This document shows, one piece after another, positions 17,459 to 26,071 of a stretch of 64,000 bases of DNA. Location of the stretch: NCBI GenBank assembly GCA_017470325.1, contig JAFUES010000009.1:1-64000 (forward strand), given 5' to 3'. The notes beneath the pieces were generated by a model. That model did no database searches, was not told the DNA's origin, and saw nothing but the letters and a program-made list of their open reading frames with translations. The position numbers were made by a program, and so were the translations under genes. This stretch comes from Oscillospiraceae bacterium. GTDB taxonomy: Bacteria > Bacillota_A > Clostridia > Oscillospirales > Oscillospiraceae. Numbering within the stretch: position 1 is the stretch's first letter; the number at the start of each line of letters is the position of its first letter.

Positions 17459-17826
17459 TGAATCTCATCGTCATCCTTCTCCTGCTGGCCCTCGTCGCCT
17501 GGGCCGTATGGCGCACGGTACAGAGGTCCCGCAAGGGCGGCGGCTGCTGCGGCGAGCATGAGGAAGCCGACAAAAAAGTGCCCGTCGCGGACCGCAACAG
17601 GGCTCATTACCCTTATACTCTCTCCCTGCAGATCGGCGGTATGACCTGTGCAAACTGCGCCCGCAAGATAGAGAACGCCCTGAATGGCCTGGACGGCGTC
17701 TGGGCCAGGGTCGCAATCGACACGCAGAGCGCCCGGGTCCTGTGCAAGACTCAGCCCGATGAGGCAGCCATTCGTGAGGCGGTACGCCGGGCAGGCTACA
17801 CGATCACGGAGTACCGGGAGAGCTGA
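17458..17826 (+). CDS. Membrane-anchored heavy-metal-associated (HMA) domain protein in the feo operon
   Basis: A 122-aa protein. Residues 2-19 are a membrane helix, 26-33 a basic cysteine stretch (KGGGCCG) like the preceding gene, and about 54-118 an HMA ferredoxin-like fold with metal site GMTCANC (Cys64, Cys67). It looks like the anchor of a FeoB-associated Cys-rich protein joined to a copper/zinc-type metallochaperone domain. A role in metal delivery or sensing at the transporter is inferred from the operon. HMA domains usually bind Cu(I) or Zn, which is unusual beside an iron importer. Confidence 0.85.
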   Translation: MNLIVILLLLALVAWAVWRTVQRSRKGGGCCGEHEEADKKVPVADRNRAHYPYTLSLQIGGMTCANCARKIENALNGLDGVWARVAIDTQSARVLCKTQPDEAAIREAVRRAGYTITEYRES

Positions 17827-17864
17827 GCAATCCACCTGCTTTTTATTTCATCCGGAGGTAAGGC

Positions 17865-18410
17865 ATGCACCCAATCGCACATTTCAAAACCATAACGGAA
17901 CATCGCAATCTTGTCTGCAAGTACTGCCTGCGCTTAGGTCTGGTCTGGCAGGGTCTGACCCATGATTTGAGCAAATATGCCCCGGTGGAGTTCTGGCGCG
18001 GCGCCAAATACTATCAGGGCAACCGGAGCCCCAACGACGCCGAGCGCATGGACACCGGCATGTCCCTGGCCTGGCTGCACCACAAAGGGCGCAACCGGCA
18101 CCACTTCGAGTACTGGATCGACTACATGATCACTCCCGACGGCCATGTGACCTACGGCGGCAACCGGATGCCGCTGCGCTATGTGGCGGAGATGTTCTGC
18201 GATCGGATCGCCGCCAGCAAGGTCTACCAGCGGGACGCCTATACCGACGCCTCCCCCTATGATTATTTCGTCCGTTCCAAGGCAGAGCTCCTGATCCATC
18301 CGGATACGGCGGCTGAGTTGGAGGAAATGCTGCGGGTGCTCAAGGACGAGGGCGAAGCCGCGGCCTTCGCCTATGTGCGCAAACGGCTGCGCGAAGGTGA
18401 AAAGCTATGA
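17865..18410 (+). CDS. DUF5662 family protein
   Basis: A 181-aa soluble protein. It has histidine-rich signatures typical of the DUF5662 family: LTHDLSKY (His33, Asp34) and WLHHKGRNRHHFEYW (His72, 73, 79, 80). The pattern of paired histidines with an HD pair resembles a helical metal-binding hydrolase, although the family has no proven activity. GGAGGTAAGGC precedes the ATG. Its stop overlaps the start of the CARF nuclease by 4 nt, so the two are made together and may work together. Not recognised as any characterised enzyme. Confidence 0.82.
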   Translation: MHPIAHFKTITEHRNLVCKYCLRLGLVWQGLTHDLSKYAPVEFWRGAKYYQGNRSPNDAERMDTGMSLAWLHHKGRNRHHFEYWIDYMITPDGHVTYGGNRMPLRYVAEMFCDRIAASKVYQRDAYTDASPYDYFVRSKAELLIHPDTAAELEEMLRVLKDEGEAAAFAYVRKRLREGEKL

Positions 18411-19582
18411 TGCAGACGCTGATCGAACTGTATGACGAGCGGCCCTTGGAGAATGTGTTGGGAGTGGAGATGTTCAAGCCCGAGCGGGTGGTGTACATCT
18501 GCCCGGAGAATATCGCATCCAACACGCGCATCCACAAAAAGCTGCGGACCTATTTCAGCCATCGGGGCCAGAAGGTGGAGCTGATCTTCGTCAAGGCCAA
18601 CATCTACGACACGGAGGCCGTGCTCCGTGTATTTCGGAAGGTGGTCAGCCAGTATTCCGACTGCGCCATGGACATCACCGGCGGCACCGATGCGGTGCTT
18701 TTCGCCGCGGGCCTGCTCAGTACGGAGCTGCCCATCCCGGTGTTTACATACAGCCGCCGAAAGAACTGCTTTTACGACATCCGCAACGCCCCCTTCGCGG
18801 CCAAGCTCCCCTGCAATGTCACCTACAGTGTGGAGGACTTCTTTATGATGGCGGGCGGCTCCATGCGCACCGGCCGGGTAGACAACGATATCCTGGTCAA
18901 TTATTACAACGACATCGAACCCTTCTTCCGGCTGTACCTGGATAACCGGCGCAGCTGGACCAAGATTGTCACCTATATCCAGCGTGTCTCCCCCGGCAAT
19001 CCCGACGGCCCCGTCTCCCTGGACGCCTCAGGCGCCTACACCGTCAAGGGCGAGCGGGCCGCCCGCATCAGTGCTCCGGAGGACGCCCTGCGGGGAATGG
19101 AACAGATCGGCTTCATCCGGGACCTGAAAATCGACGAGGAGAGCGGCGTATCCTTCCGCTTCCGGGATGCCCAGATCCGCGCCTGGCTGCGGGATGTGGG
19201 CAGCGTGCTGGAGCTGTACACCTACAAGATCTGCCTGGACACTGGCCTGTTCAGCGATGTGCGCACCAGCGCCATCGTGGACTGGGAGGGCGACGGCAAG
19301 CAGAACGCTGTCACCAATGAGCTGGACGTGATGTGCACCCGTGGCGTCACGCCGGTGTTCATCAGCTGCAAGACCTGCGACGTGAAGACGGAGGCGCTCA
19401 ACGAGCTGGCCATCCTGCGGGACCGCTTCGGCGGCCAGATCGCCCGCGCCGCAATCGTCACCGCCGAGCGTGGGGGCGCCCCCATGCGCAACCGGGCGGG
19501 CGAGCTGAACATCGCCGTGATCGACCTGAACGATCTGAAAAACGGCCGTCTGGAAAAGCGGATCCGGGCTCTGATGAAATGA
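18407..19582 (+). CDS. Stand-alone CARF-domain nuclease, Card1/Can2-like (DUF1887)
   Basis: A 391-aa protein. Residues 1-150 form a CARF-like Rossmann domain with the ligand motif DITGGTDAVLFAAG (89-102), matching the (D/N)xTGGT motif of cyclic-oligoadenylate sensors. The C-terminal part (about 240-391) is a PD-(D/E)xK nuclease core: NELDVM (Asp307) and VFISCKTCD (Lys322). This is the layout of Card1 and Can2, which cut nucleic acids when activated by cyclic tetra-adenylate in type III CRISPR immunity. No Cas gene or CRISPR array is in the window. The start overlaps DUF5662 by ATGA. Function as a defence effector is inferred. Confidence 0.85.
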   Translation: MMQTLIELYDERPLENVLGVEMFKPERVVYICPENIASNTRIHKKLRTYFSHRGQKVELIFVKANIYDTEAVLRVFRKVVSQYSDCAMDITGGTDAVLFAAGLLSTELPIPVFTYSRRKNCFYDIRNAPFAAKLPCNVTYSVEDFFMMAGGSMRTGRVDNDILVNYYNDIEPFFRLYLDNRRSWTKIVTYIQRVSPGNPDGPVSLDASGAYTVKGERAARISAPEDALRGMEQIGFIRDLKIDEESGVSFRFRDAQIRAWLRDVGSVLELYTYKICLDTGLFSDVRTSAIVDWEGDGKQNAVTNELDVMCTRGVTPVFISCKTCDVKTEALNELAILRDRFGGQIARAAIVTAERGGAPMRNRAGELNIAVIDLNDLKNGRLEKRIRALMK

Positions 19583-19697
19583 GGGCCCGCCCTGCCGTCC
19601 GACGGTGAAATCCGGGAAATCTTTAGCGAATTATCACAAAAACGTGGGAAAGATTTGTACAATCTTCCACCGAATGCAAGAAAAATATTCCCGCTAC

Positions 19698-19726
19698 TTG
19701 ACAAACAAAAACTGGAAGTTTATCAT
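19698..19726 (+). promoter_or_regulatory. Promoter of the lysine-riboswitch operon
   Basis: TTGACA (19698-19703), 17 bp, TATCAT (19721-19726). Transcription would begin at about 19733, immediately before the aptamer. Confidence 0.85.
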
Positions 19727-19735
19727 CGCAGACAA

Positions 19736-19892
19736 GATAGAGGCGCGAGGTTCATCAGTAAGCCCCTGCTCAGAAGCAGCTTTCGCAGGGGACGAAAGGG
19801 AACATCGCCGAAGTGAAGAACAGCAGCTGCGCTCCTCTTCGCTGGGCCGTCGGAGAATATCCGCCGGACTGTCACGCAAGTGGAGCGCTATC
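19736..19892 (+). promoter_or_regulatory. Lysine riboswitch (L-box)
   Basis: The L-box consensus appears in order: GATAGAGGCGCGAGG, CATCAGTA, CGAAAGGGAACATCGCCGAA, CTGGGCCG with GAATAT, GGACTGTCACGCAAG and TGGAGCGCTATC. GATAG (19736-19740) pairs with CTATC (19888-19892) to close P1. It senses lysine and here precedes an amino-acid importer, which therefore probably carries lysine. Confidence 0.95.
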
Positions 19893-19940
19893 GAGTACAA
19901 AGACCTGGCTGGGGCCCCAGCCGTATACCTGTTTTTTGTG

Positions 19941-19976
19941 CCGTAAATGCTCCGTGAGCGTTTACGGCTTTTTGTT
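19941..19976 (+). terminator. Terminator of the lysine riboswitch
   Basis: CCGTAAA (19941-19947) pairs with TTTACGG (19961-19967), with an inner GCT/AGC, followed by CTTTTTGTTTT. A 16-bp palindrome (19907-19922) just upstream may form part of the alternative fold. Confidence 0.9.
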
Positions 19977-20021
19977 TTGCGCCTCATCTGATCCAAACTG
20001 ATTTTTAAGGAGACGAAAAAG

Positions 20022-20930
20022 ATGAGCAACATGAGAAGAGTAATCGCCATCCTGATGGCCCTGATCATGGTCCTGGCCCTGGCCGCCTGCGGCAGCAGCC
20101 AGACCTCCGCCCCCGCTGCCACTGAAGCCCCTGCTGCCGCAGAAGCGGAACCCGCTGTGGAAGAGACCGCCGAAGCCGATCCCCTGGCCTACCTGAACGG
20201 CCAGCTGCGTGTGGGCATGGAGTGTGCCTATGCCCCCAACAACTGGCAGGAGTCCGAAGCCAGCGACACCAATGTCCCCATTGAGAACGTGCCCGGCGCC
20301 TATGCCGAGGGCTACGACGTGCAGTTTGCCCGCATCATTGCCGACTATCTGGGCGTGGAACTGGTCATCGTCAAGATGGACTGGGACGGCCTGATCGAGG
20401 CGCTGAACCAGGGCCAGATCGACGCCATCATCGCCGGCATGGCCGATACCGAGGCCCGCAAAGAGGCCATCAATTTCTCCACTCCCTATCATGAGACCAT
20501 TTACGCGCTGATGGTCAATGCCGGAACGCCCTATGAGAATGCCACCAGCCTGGCTGACTTCTCGGGCGCCAGCGTCCTGGGCCAGAAGGACACCGCTCTG
20601 GACTGGACCATCGACCAGATCCCCGGTGTCAACCACCTGACCGCCGTGGCCAGCGTGCCCGACATGATCGACCGGCTTAACCAGGGCACCTGCGACGCCA
20701 TCGTCATCAACCTGGAGAACTTCCCCGGCTATGTGGCCTCCCACCCCAACTTTGTTGCCATCTCCTTCCCCGAGGGTGAAGGTCTGGATCCCGGCTTCCG
20801 GGGTGCCTGCGTGGGTCTGCGCAAGAGCGACGATGTCCTGCTCAGCCTGGTGAACGAGGCCCTGGCCGGTGTGGACCAGGCCCAGCGTGACGTGATGTGG
20901 GATACCGCGCTGAACAACCAGCCCACCTGA
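20022..20930 (+). CDS. Amino-acid ABC transporter substrate-binding lipoprotein (probably lysine)
   Basis: A 302-aa extracellular binding protein. A lipoprotein signal ends in LALAAC, so Cys23 should be lipidated; a low-complexity Ala/Glu/Pro linker (about 24-55) follows. The mature part is a family 3 solute-binding domain (RVGMECAYAPNNW, ALNQGQIDAIIAGMADTEAR, INFSTPYHE). The lysine riboswitch upstream points to lysine or another basic amino acid. The permease, ATPase and a peptidase follow on the same strand. Confidence 0.92.
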   Translation: MSNMRRVIAILMALIMVLALAACGSSQTSAPAATEAPAAAEAEPAVEETAEADPLAYLNGQLRVGMECAYAPNNWQESEASDTNVPIENVPGAYAEGYDVQFARIIADYLGVELVIVKMDWDGLIEALNQGQIDAIIAGMADTEARKEAINFSTPYHETIYALMVNAGTPYENATSLADFSGASVLGQKDTALDWTIDQIPGVNHLTAVASVPDMIDRLNQGTCDAIVINLENFPGYVASHPNFVAISFPEGEGLDPGFRGACVGLRKSDDVLLSLVNEALAGVDQAQRDVMWDTALNNQPT

Positions 20931-21013
20931 TCTCCCGCACACATATCGAAGTTATCAAGAACGTCTAAGCGCCGGGGGCCTTTGCCTCCGGCGCGCGGAA
21001 GGAAGAACGGACT

Positions 21014-22153
21014 ATGAAGCAAAAAGCCAAGGGCAATTTCATCACCCGGGATCACCCCTATGTGTATCTGGGCGGCAGCCTGATCGCGCTGCTGGCGCTG
21101 AGCCTGCTGGCCGGCCAGGCCCACCCCTACAGCTTTCTCACAGAGAGCAATCTGCCGGGGATCCTGTGCCGTGTGATCTGCTGGGCCTTTCTGGCCCTCA
21201 GCGGTCTGGCCCTGATCATCAAGATGGCCTACTGGAAGACCTACCGGAACACCTTCATGAAGCATCCGGTACTGATGCGGGTCAGCCGTTGGTTCTCCTA
21301 TGTAGTAGTGGTGGCCTGTGTACTGGCCCTGATCGATCGGGCGCTGCTGCAGCTGATCTATACCGTCCACATGTGCATGGAGCTGCAGAATAACCCCACC
21401 GGCTTTGTCTCCTCCATGGTCTACATGAGCCTGAAAGGCAAGGACCTGCTGCTCACCGGCATCTGGACCACCATCCGCATCGCCCTGCTGGGCACCGCCA
21501 TCGCCTTTGTTCTGGCCATCTTCATGGTCTTTCTCCGCATCCAGGAGCCGGACAAACGGGACAACGATTTTGTCAAGGCTATCAAGTGGATCGCCAATCA
21601 CTTCGCCCGCTTTTACATCTTCATCATCCGCGGCACGCCTATGATGGTCCAGGCTCTGATCTTCTACTACTTTGGCTTCAACCTTTTTAAGCGCACCAAC
21701 ATGACGGTCACGGAGATTAATCAGGTCTGGAGCTTCTTCATCTCCGGCCTGTGCACCGTGTCCCTCAACTCCACCGCTTATATCACCGAGGTGCTGCGCG
21801 GCGGCATCCAAGCCATTGACCGGGGCCAGACCGAGGCGGCCCGCTCTCTGGGCATGTCCAACTGGCAGTCCATGATCAAGGTGGTCTTCCCCCAGGCTGT
21901 GAAGAACTCCATCCCCGCCATCGGCAATGAGTTTATCATCAATATCAAGGATTCCTCCGTGCTGTCGGTCATCGGCGTCATGGACCTGATGTATGCCACC
22001 AAGTCCGTCAGCGGCATCTACTTCCGCTCTCTGGAGATCTACTGCGTAGCGGCCATCCTGTATCTGATCCTCACCTGGCTGTCGTCCCAGCTGCTCAAGT
22101 ATCTGGGCAACAAGCTGGATACCCCCTACAAGGGCATCACCAGCTCCAATTAA
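21014..22153 (+). CDS. Amino-acid ABC transporter permease with an N-terminal membrane extension
   Basis: A 379-aa integral membrane protein. The C-terminal ~230 residues are a standard HisM-type permease with TTIRIALLGTAIAF, IRGTPMMVQALIFYY and the EAA loop EAARSLGMSNWQSMIKVVFP that contacts the ATPase. The first ~140 residues add about three more helices not present in the smallest members of the family. It follows the binding protein by 83 nt, including a short GC-rich inverted repeat, and precedes the ATPase by 12 nt. Expected to import lysine-type amino acids. Confidence 0.92.
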   Translation: MKQKAKGNFITRDHPYVYLGGSLIALLALSLLAGQAHPYSFLTESNLPGILCRVICWAFLALSGLALIIKMAYWKTYRNTFMKHPVLMRVSRWFSYVVVVACVLALIDRALLQLIYTVHMCMELQNNPTGFVSSMVYMSLKGKDLLLTGIWTTIRIALLGTAIAFVLAIFMVFLRIQEPDKRDNDFVKAIKWIANHFARFYIFIIRGTPMMVQALIFYYFGFNLFKRTNMTVTEINQVWSFFISGLCTVSLNSTAYITEVLRGGIQAIDRGQTEAARSLGMSNWQSMIKVVFPQAVKNSIPAIGNEFIINIKDSSVLSVIGVMDLMYATKSVSGIYFRSLEIYCVAAILYLILTWLSSQLLKYLGNKLDTPYKGITSSN

Positions 22154-22165
22154 GGAGGTCGTCCC

Positions 22166-22915
22166 ATGAATGAGACCGTACTGAAAATTGAAGGGCTGGA
22201 AAAGTCGTTCGGCAATCTGGAGGTGCTCAAGGGCATCGACCTGGAAGTCCAGAAGGGCGAGGTGGTGTGCATCATCGGCGCCTCGGGCTCCGGCAAATCC
22301 ACGCTGCTGCGCTGCATCAACCTCCTGGAGGAGGCCGATGCGGGCCACATCTGGTTCGATGGGCAGGATCTGATGGATCTGAACGTGAACCTCAACGCTC
22401 TGCGGCAGAAGATCGGCATGGTGTTCCAGAGCTTCAACCTCTTCAACAACAAGAACGTCATCGATAACTGCACCCTCTCCCCTATGACCGTCCGCAAGGT
22501 CCCCAGGGCCCAGGCGGAGGAGACCGCCATCCGGCATCTGACCACCGTGGGTCTGGCTGACTTTATCTACGCCGACTCCACCCGCCTCTCCGGCGGACAG
22601 AAGCAGCGGGTGGCCATCGCCCGCGCTCTGTGCATGGAGCCGGAGATCATGCTCTTTGACGAGCCCACCTCCGCCCTGGATCCAGAGATCGTCGGTGAGG
22701 TGCTGGACGTCATGAAAGAGTTGGCCGCGGAGGGCATGACCATGATCGTGGTCACTCATGAGATGGCCTTCGCCAAGGAGGTCAGCGACCGGGTCATCTT
22801 CATGGACCAGGGCGTGATCTTAGAGCAGGGCAGTCCCCGGGAGATCTTTGCCAACCCGCGCAACGAGCGCACCCGGGAATTTCTCAGCCGTTACCTGGAG
22901 GATAAGCAGGAATGA
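22166..22915 (+). CDS. Amino-acid ABC transporter ATP-binding protein
   Basis: A 249-aa GlnQ/HisP-type ATPase. Walker A GASGSGKS is at 38-45, the Q loop reads [12 protein letters not shown], the signature is [15 protein letters not shown], and Walker B is [13 protein letters not shown]. The start follows AAGGAGGTCGTCCC. Its TGA overlaps the next start by ATGA, linking transporter and peptidase expression. Substrate specificity rests with the binding protein; the riboswitch suggests lysine. Confidence 0.95.
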   Translation: MNETVLKIEGLEKSFGNLEVLKGIDLEVQKGEVVCIIGASGSGKSTLLRCINLLEEADAGHIWFDGQDLMDLNVNLNALRQKIGMVFQSFNLFNNKNVIDNCTLSPMTVRKVPRAQAEETAIRHLTTVGLADFIYADSTRLSGGQKQRVAIARALCMEPEIMLFDEPTSALDPEIVGEVLDVMKELAAEGMTMIVVTHEMAFAKEVSDRVIFMDQGVILEQGSPREIFANPRNERTREFLSRYLEDKQE

Positions 22916-24312
22916 AGCCTGTCGGTGAATATTTTGCCAATGAGGAAGCGTATCCGGATTTGAACATCGACGCGGCGGCGGCCCATCTGTCCGCGGCCAT
23001 CCGCTGCAAAACCATCAATTATGCCGACCACAGTCTCACAGACTTTTCGGAATTTGACAAGCTGCACGCCCTCATGCGGAAGAGCTTTCCCTATGTGATG
23101 GCCGCCGGCAGCTTTGAAGAGATCGGCCACGCGGTGCTGATCACCATTCCCGGCACAGACGAGACCCTGCTTCCCTGCCTGTACATGTCCCACCAGGACG
23201 TGGTGCCGGTGGTGGAGGGCACGGAAAACGACTGGCTCCACGGCGCCTTCTCCGGCGATATCGCGGATGGGTACATCTGGGGCCGTGGCACACTGGACAT
23301 CAAGGAGATGGTCTTCGGCATCCTGGAGGCCGCTGAATACCTGCTCGCCCACGGGCAAAGCTTCCGCCGCACCGCCTATTTGGCTTTTGGCGACGATGAG
23401 GAGACTTTGAACACCGGGGCACTGGCCATTGCCGAGACGCTGGAGAGCCGGGGTGTGCGTCTGGAATTCGTCCTGGATGAGGGCGGCGGCAAGATCGACG
23501 ACGGCGCCGTGTTCGGCGCGCCCGGCCAGAGCATCTCCCAGGTGGACCTGATGGAAAAGGGCTATGCGGACCTGGAGCTGACGGTGGAAAGCGAGGGCGG
23601 CCATTCCAGCCGGCCCTTCGGCGGCAGTTCCCTTGAACACCTGGCCCGGGCCATCACTTCCATCACCGACCGCCCCTTCCCCTGCCGTCTGCAGGAGCCG
23701 CTGATCGCCTGTTTCGAGACGCTGGCCCCGTATATCACCGAGGAGCCCCTGCGCAGTTTGGTGCGGGATGTACGCGGCAATGCCGACGCCATCGCCGCCT
23801 GCTGCGCCGGACGGCGGGAGACCTATTCCTTTGTGACCACAACCATCGCACCCACCATGATCCAGGGCGGCAGTGCCGCCTGCAATGTTCTGCCCCAGAA
23901 CATGCGCGCGGTCATCAACTTCCGGCTTGCTCCGGGTGAGACTGTGGAAAGCGTCATGGCCCATTGTCAGGTGGCCACCCGTGGTCAGCCCGTCACGCTG
24001 CGTTATCTGCAGGCCAACGACCCCTCCGCCATCGCCCGCTGCGACGGCTACGGCTATCGGAAGCTGACGGAAGCCATGGCGGCTTTCCTGCCGGAGGTGC
24101 TCTTCGTTCCCTGCATGACCGCCGGCGCCACCGACGCCCGCCGCTATGAACGCATCTGCGACACCTGCCTGCGCTGCAGCCCCTTTATAGCAGAAGCGGA
24201 GGATGTCCGCACCGGGGTCCACGGCACCAACGAGCGTCTGCCCCTCCGCTCCTATGCCCAGGGCATCCGTATCCTGATCCGGCTTATGGAGCTTGCCAAT
24301 ATAGAGGGCTGA
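22912..24312 (+). CDS. M20 family metallopeptidase (carboxypeptidase S-like)
   Basis: A 466-aa cytosolic zinc peptidase. Metal and catalytic motifs are visible: MSHQDVVPV (His and Asp), [11 protein letters not shown] (bridging Asp), DDEETLNTG (general-base Glu) and a C-terminal HGTNERLPL with the last metal histidine. The lid domain begins near [14 protein letters not shown]. It is the fourth gene of the lysine-riboswitch operon and is coupled to the ATPase by a 4-nt overlap, so it may release lysine from peptides or acyl-lysine conjugates. The exact substrate is unknown. Confidence 0.9.
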   Translation: MKPVGEYFANEEAYPDLNIDAAAAHLSAAIRCKTINYADHSLTDFSEFDKLHALMRKSFPYVMAAGSFEEIGHAVLITIPGTDETLLPCLYMSHQDVVPVVEGTENDWLHGAFSGDIADGYIWGRGTLDIKEMVFGILEAAEYLLAHGQSFRRTAYLAFGDDEETLNTGALAIAETLESRGVRLEFVLDEGGGKIDDGAVFGAPGQSISQVDLMEKGYADLELTVESEGGHSSRPFGGSSLEHLARAITSITDRPFPCRLQEPLIACFETLAPYITEEPLRSLVRDVRGNADAIAACCAGRRETYSFVTTTIAPTMIQGGSAACNVLPQNMRAVINFRLAPGETVESVMAHCQVATRGQPVTLRYLQANDPSAIARCDGYGYRKLTEAMAAFLPEVLFVPCMTAGATDARRYERICDTCLRCSPFIAEAEDVRTGVHGTNERLPLRSYAQGIRILIRLMELANIEG

Positions 24313-24319
24313 ATTGACA

Positions 24320-24358
24320 GCGAAACGCCGCGGAAGATCCGCGGCGTTTCGCGTTTTC
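24320..24358 (+). terminator. Terminator of the lysine-riboswitch operon
   Basis: A perfect 15-bp stem GCGAAACGCCGCGGA (24320-24334) / 24338-24352 with a 3-nt loop, followed by GTTTTC. Confidence 0.9.
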
Positions 24359-24359
24359 A

Positions 24360-24388
24360 TTGCCATTTTTCAAAATAGAAGCTATACT
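24360..24388 (+). promoter_or_regulatory. Promoter of the Ldh-family dehydrogenase
   Basis: TTGCCA (24360-24365), 17 bp, TATACT (24383-24388). Confidence 0.75.
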
Positions 24389-24425
24389 GTCATCGTGAAA
24401 TCAAACATGAAGGAGATTGCAGCAC

Positions 24426-25490
24426 ATGAAAATCAGCCACGATCAGGAGCGAAAGCTTGTCACCGGGATCCTCACCGCCGCCCATTACAGCTTCGAAGAC
24501 GCGGAGATCATCAGCAAAGTCATCACCCACTCGGACTTTACCGGCGTATATTCCCACGGCCTCTCCCGCCTGACCCGCTATCTGCGGCAGATCGACGTGG
24601 GGGCGCTGAATCCCTCGCCGAAGTTTGAGAAGGTGCTGGACGACCAGTCCCTGCTGGTCTTCGACGGGGACAACGGCTCCGGCATCATCTCGGTCAACAA
24701 GGCCTATGACGAGGCGCTGGTCAAGGCGAAGACCTTCGGCGTGGCCGTGGCCACCGGCCGCCGCAACGCCAACATCGGCTGCGGCTCCTACTACGGCTGG
24801 CGGGCCGTGGAGGACGACATGATCGGCATCCTCTGCTGCAACACCTACGCCTTCTCCGCCCCCTACGGCGGCGCGGACCGGCTGATCGGCACCAACCCCA
24901 TTGTCGTGGGCATCCCCACCGGGGAGGAATATCCCATGGTGCTGGACATCTCCACCACCAACGTGGCCATGGGCAAGATCCAGGCAGCCCAGCGGGAGGG
25001 GCAGAGCATCCCCCTTGGCTGGGCCAACGACTATGACGGCCGGCCCACCACCGACCCTGCCCAGGCCTACGCGCTGACGCCCATCGCCGCCCACAAGGGC
25101 TACGGCCTGGCGGTGATGATCGACGCCTTGAGCACCCTGCTCAGCGGCGCCTGTTATGGCACGGATGTGGGACTGTTTTCCAAGCTGGAAAAGGAGAACA
25201 CCGGCTTCTTCCTGCTGCTCATCGACCCCTCCCGCTTCATGCCCATCGAGGACTTCAAGCGCAATGCCGACCGCTACATCCGCATGGTCAAGGCCAGCCG
25301 CAAGGCGGAGGGCGTGGATGAGATCTTCCTGCCCGGCGAGATTGAGCGAAAAAAGTTCAAGGAATTCATGGAGACCGGTATTGAGGTCAGCGAGGCCCTG
25401 CAGGCGGAGCTGACCCAGCTGAGCCGCAGGCTGGGCGTCAACTTTGAGGGCGACAGCTTCCCGGATCTGCTGCGCCACTTCTGCGCTTGA
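24426..25490 (+). CDS. Ldh family oxidoreductase (malate/L-lactate/ureidoglycolate dehydrogenase type)
   Basis: A 354-aa NAD(P)-dependent dehydrogenase of the malate/L-lactate family, unrelated to classical Rossmann LDH. Recognised by THSDFTGVYSHGLSRLTRY near residue 40, with the catalytic histidine, then NIGCGSYYGWRAVEDD, IGTNPIVVGIP and DISTTNVAMGK. It reduces or oxidises a 2-oxo/2-hydroxy acid; which one is unclear. ATG at 24426 follows AAGGAG by 10 nt; the upstream TTG is only 1-2 nt from that site and was rejected. It stands between its own promoter and a bidirectional terminator. Confidence 0.9.
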   Translation: MKISHDQERKLVTGILTAAHYSFEDAEIISKVITHSDFTGVYSHGLSRLTRYLRQIDVGALNPSPKFEKVLDDQSLLVFDGDNGSGIISVNKAYDEALVKAKTFGVAVATGRRNANIGCGSYYGWRAVEDDMIGILCCNTYAFSAPYGGADRLIGTNPIVVGIPTGEEYPMVLDISTTNVAMGKIQAAQREGQSIPLGWANDYDGRPTTDPAQAYALTPIAAHKGYGLAVMIDALSTLLSGACYGTDVGLFSKLEKENTGFFLLLIDPSRFMPIEDFKRNADRYIRMVKASRKAEGVDEIFLPGEIERKKFKEFMETGIEVSEALQAELTQLSRRLGVNFEGDSFPDLLRHFCA

Positions 25491-25517
25491 ATTCAGAGCA
25501 CCAATAAAAATCCACCG

Positions 25518-25542
25518 CCGTCGGCCCGATTCGGGCCGACGG
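25518..25542. terminator. Bidirectional terminator between converging genes
   Basis: CCGTCGGCCCGA (25518-25529) pairs with 25531-25542. T-rich tracts flank it on both strands (CTGTTTTAA on plus; GGATTTTTATT on minus). Confidence 0.88.
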
Positions 25543-25555
25543 AGGTCTGTTTTAA

Positions 25556-26059
25556 TCAGTCATTTCGCAGCTCAAGCTGTAATTCCTCATATAAGAGAAT
25601 CTCCCCACAGTTGACCTCTTCCCGCTCCCCGGTATCGCAAAAGCCCAGGCTCTCATACAGATGCCTCGCGCCGGGGTTGTCCGTTGTAACCCCCAGGCAA
25701 ATCGTCTCCGCTTTTAGGAAATCCCTTGCATAAGCGATGGCCATGCCCAGCATCCGCCGGCCGACCCCCTCTCCCCGTCTGGCAGGATCCACCAGAACAA
25801 ATCCAAAGCGCAAATGTCTGGGATCCCCATCGGGATAGCGCATGATCAAATGTCCCATGGGCTTTAACGCCTCGTCGCAGGCACAGAACACCATATACTT
25901 TTGCCCGCTTTTCCATTCACGGTAAAAAGCATTCAACCGCCCCGGCGCCATCGGGTATTCTCCCAGCACTCCGGCTGACCACTGATAATATTCTTTTTCG
26001 GAGCGGATCCAACTGCGTATCAACGCTTCCTCGCAGTCCTGATACGGCATAAAACGCAT
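25556..26059 (-). CDS. GNAT family N-acetyltransferase
   Basis: A 167-aa acetyl-CoA-dependent acetyltransferase. The acetyl-CoA site reads VLVDPARRGEGVGRRML (motif A, R/QxxGxG/A) and the late strand-helix is NPGARHLYESLGF. Acceptor unknown; such proteins acetylate small amines, antibiotics or protein N-termini. AAAGGAGG precedes the ATG. It follows the YfcC transporter by 12 nt on the same strand, so it is likely the last gene of the pepD-yfcC-GNAT operon. Confidence 0.88.
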   Translation of the reverse strand: MRFMPYQDCEEALIRSWIRSEKEYYQWSAGVLGEYPMAPGRLNAFYREWKSGQKYMVFCACDEALKPMGHLIMRYPDGDPRHLRFGFVLVDPARRGEGVGRRMLGMAIAYARDFLKAETICLGVTTDNPGARHLYESLGFCDTGEREEVNCGEILLYEELQLELRND

Positions 26060-26071
26060 AGGCAGCCTCCT

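Noticed and set aside
17865..19582. Part of a type III CRISPR-Cas locus
   Set aside because: No Cas10, Csm/Cmr, Cas6 or repeat-spacer array could be found anywhere in the window.
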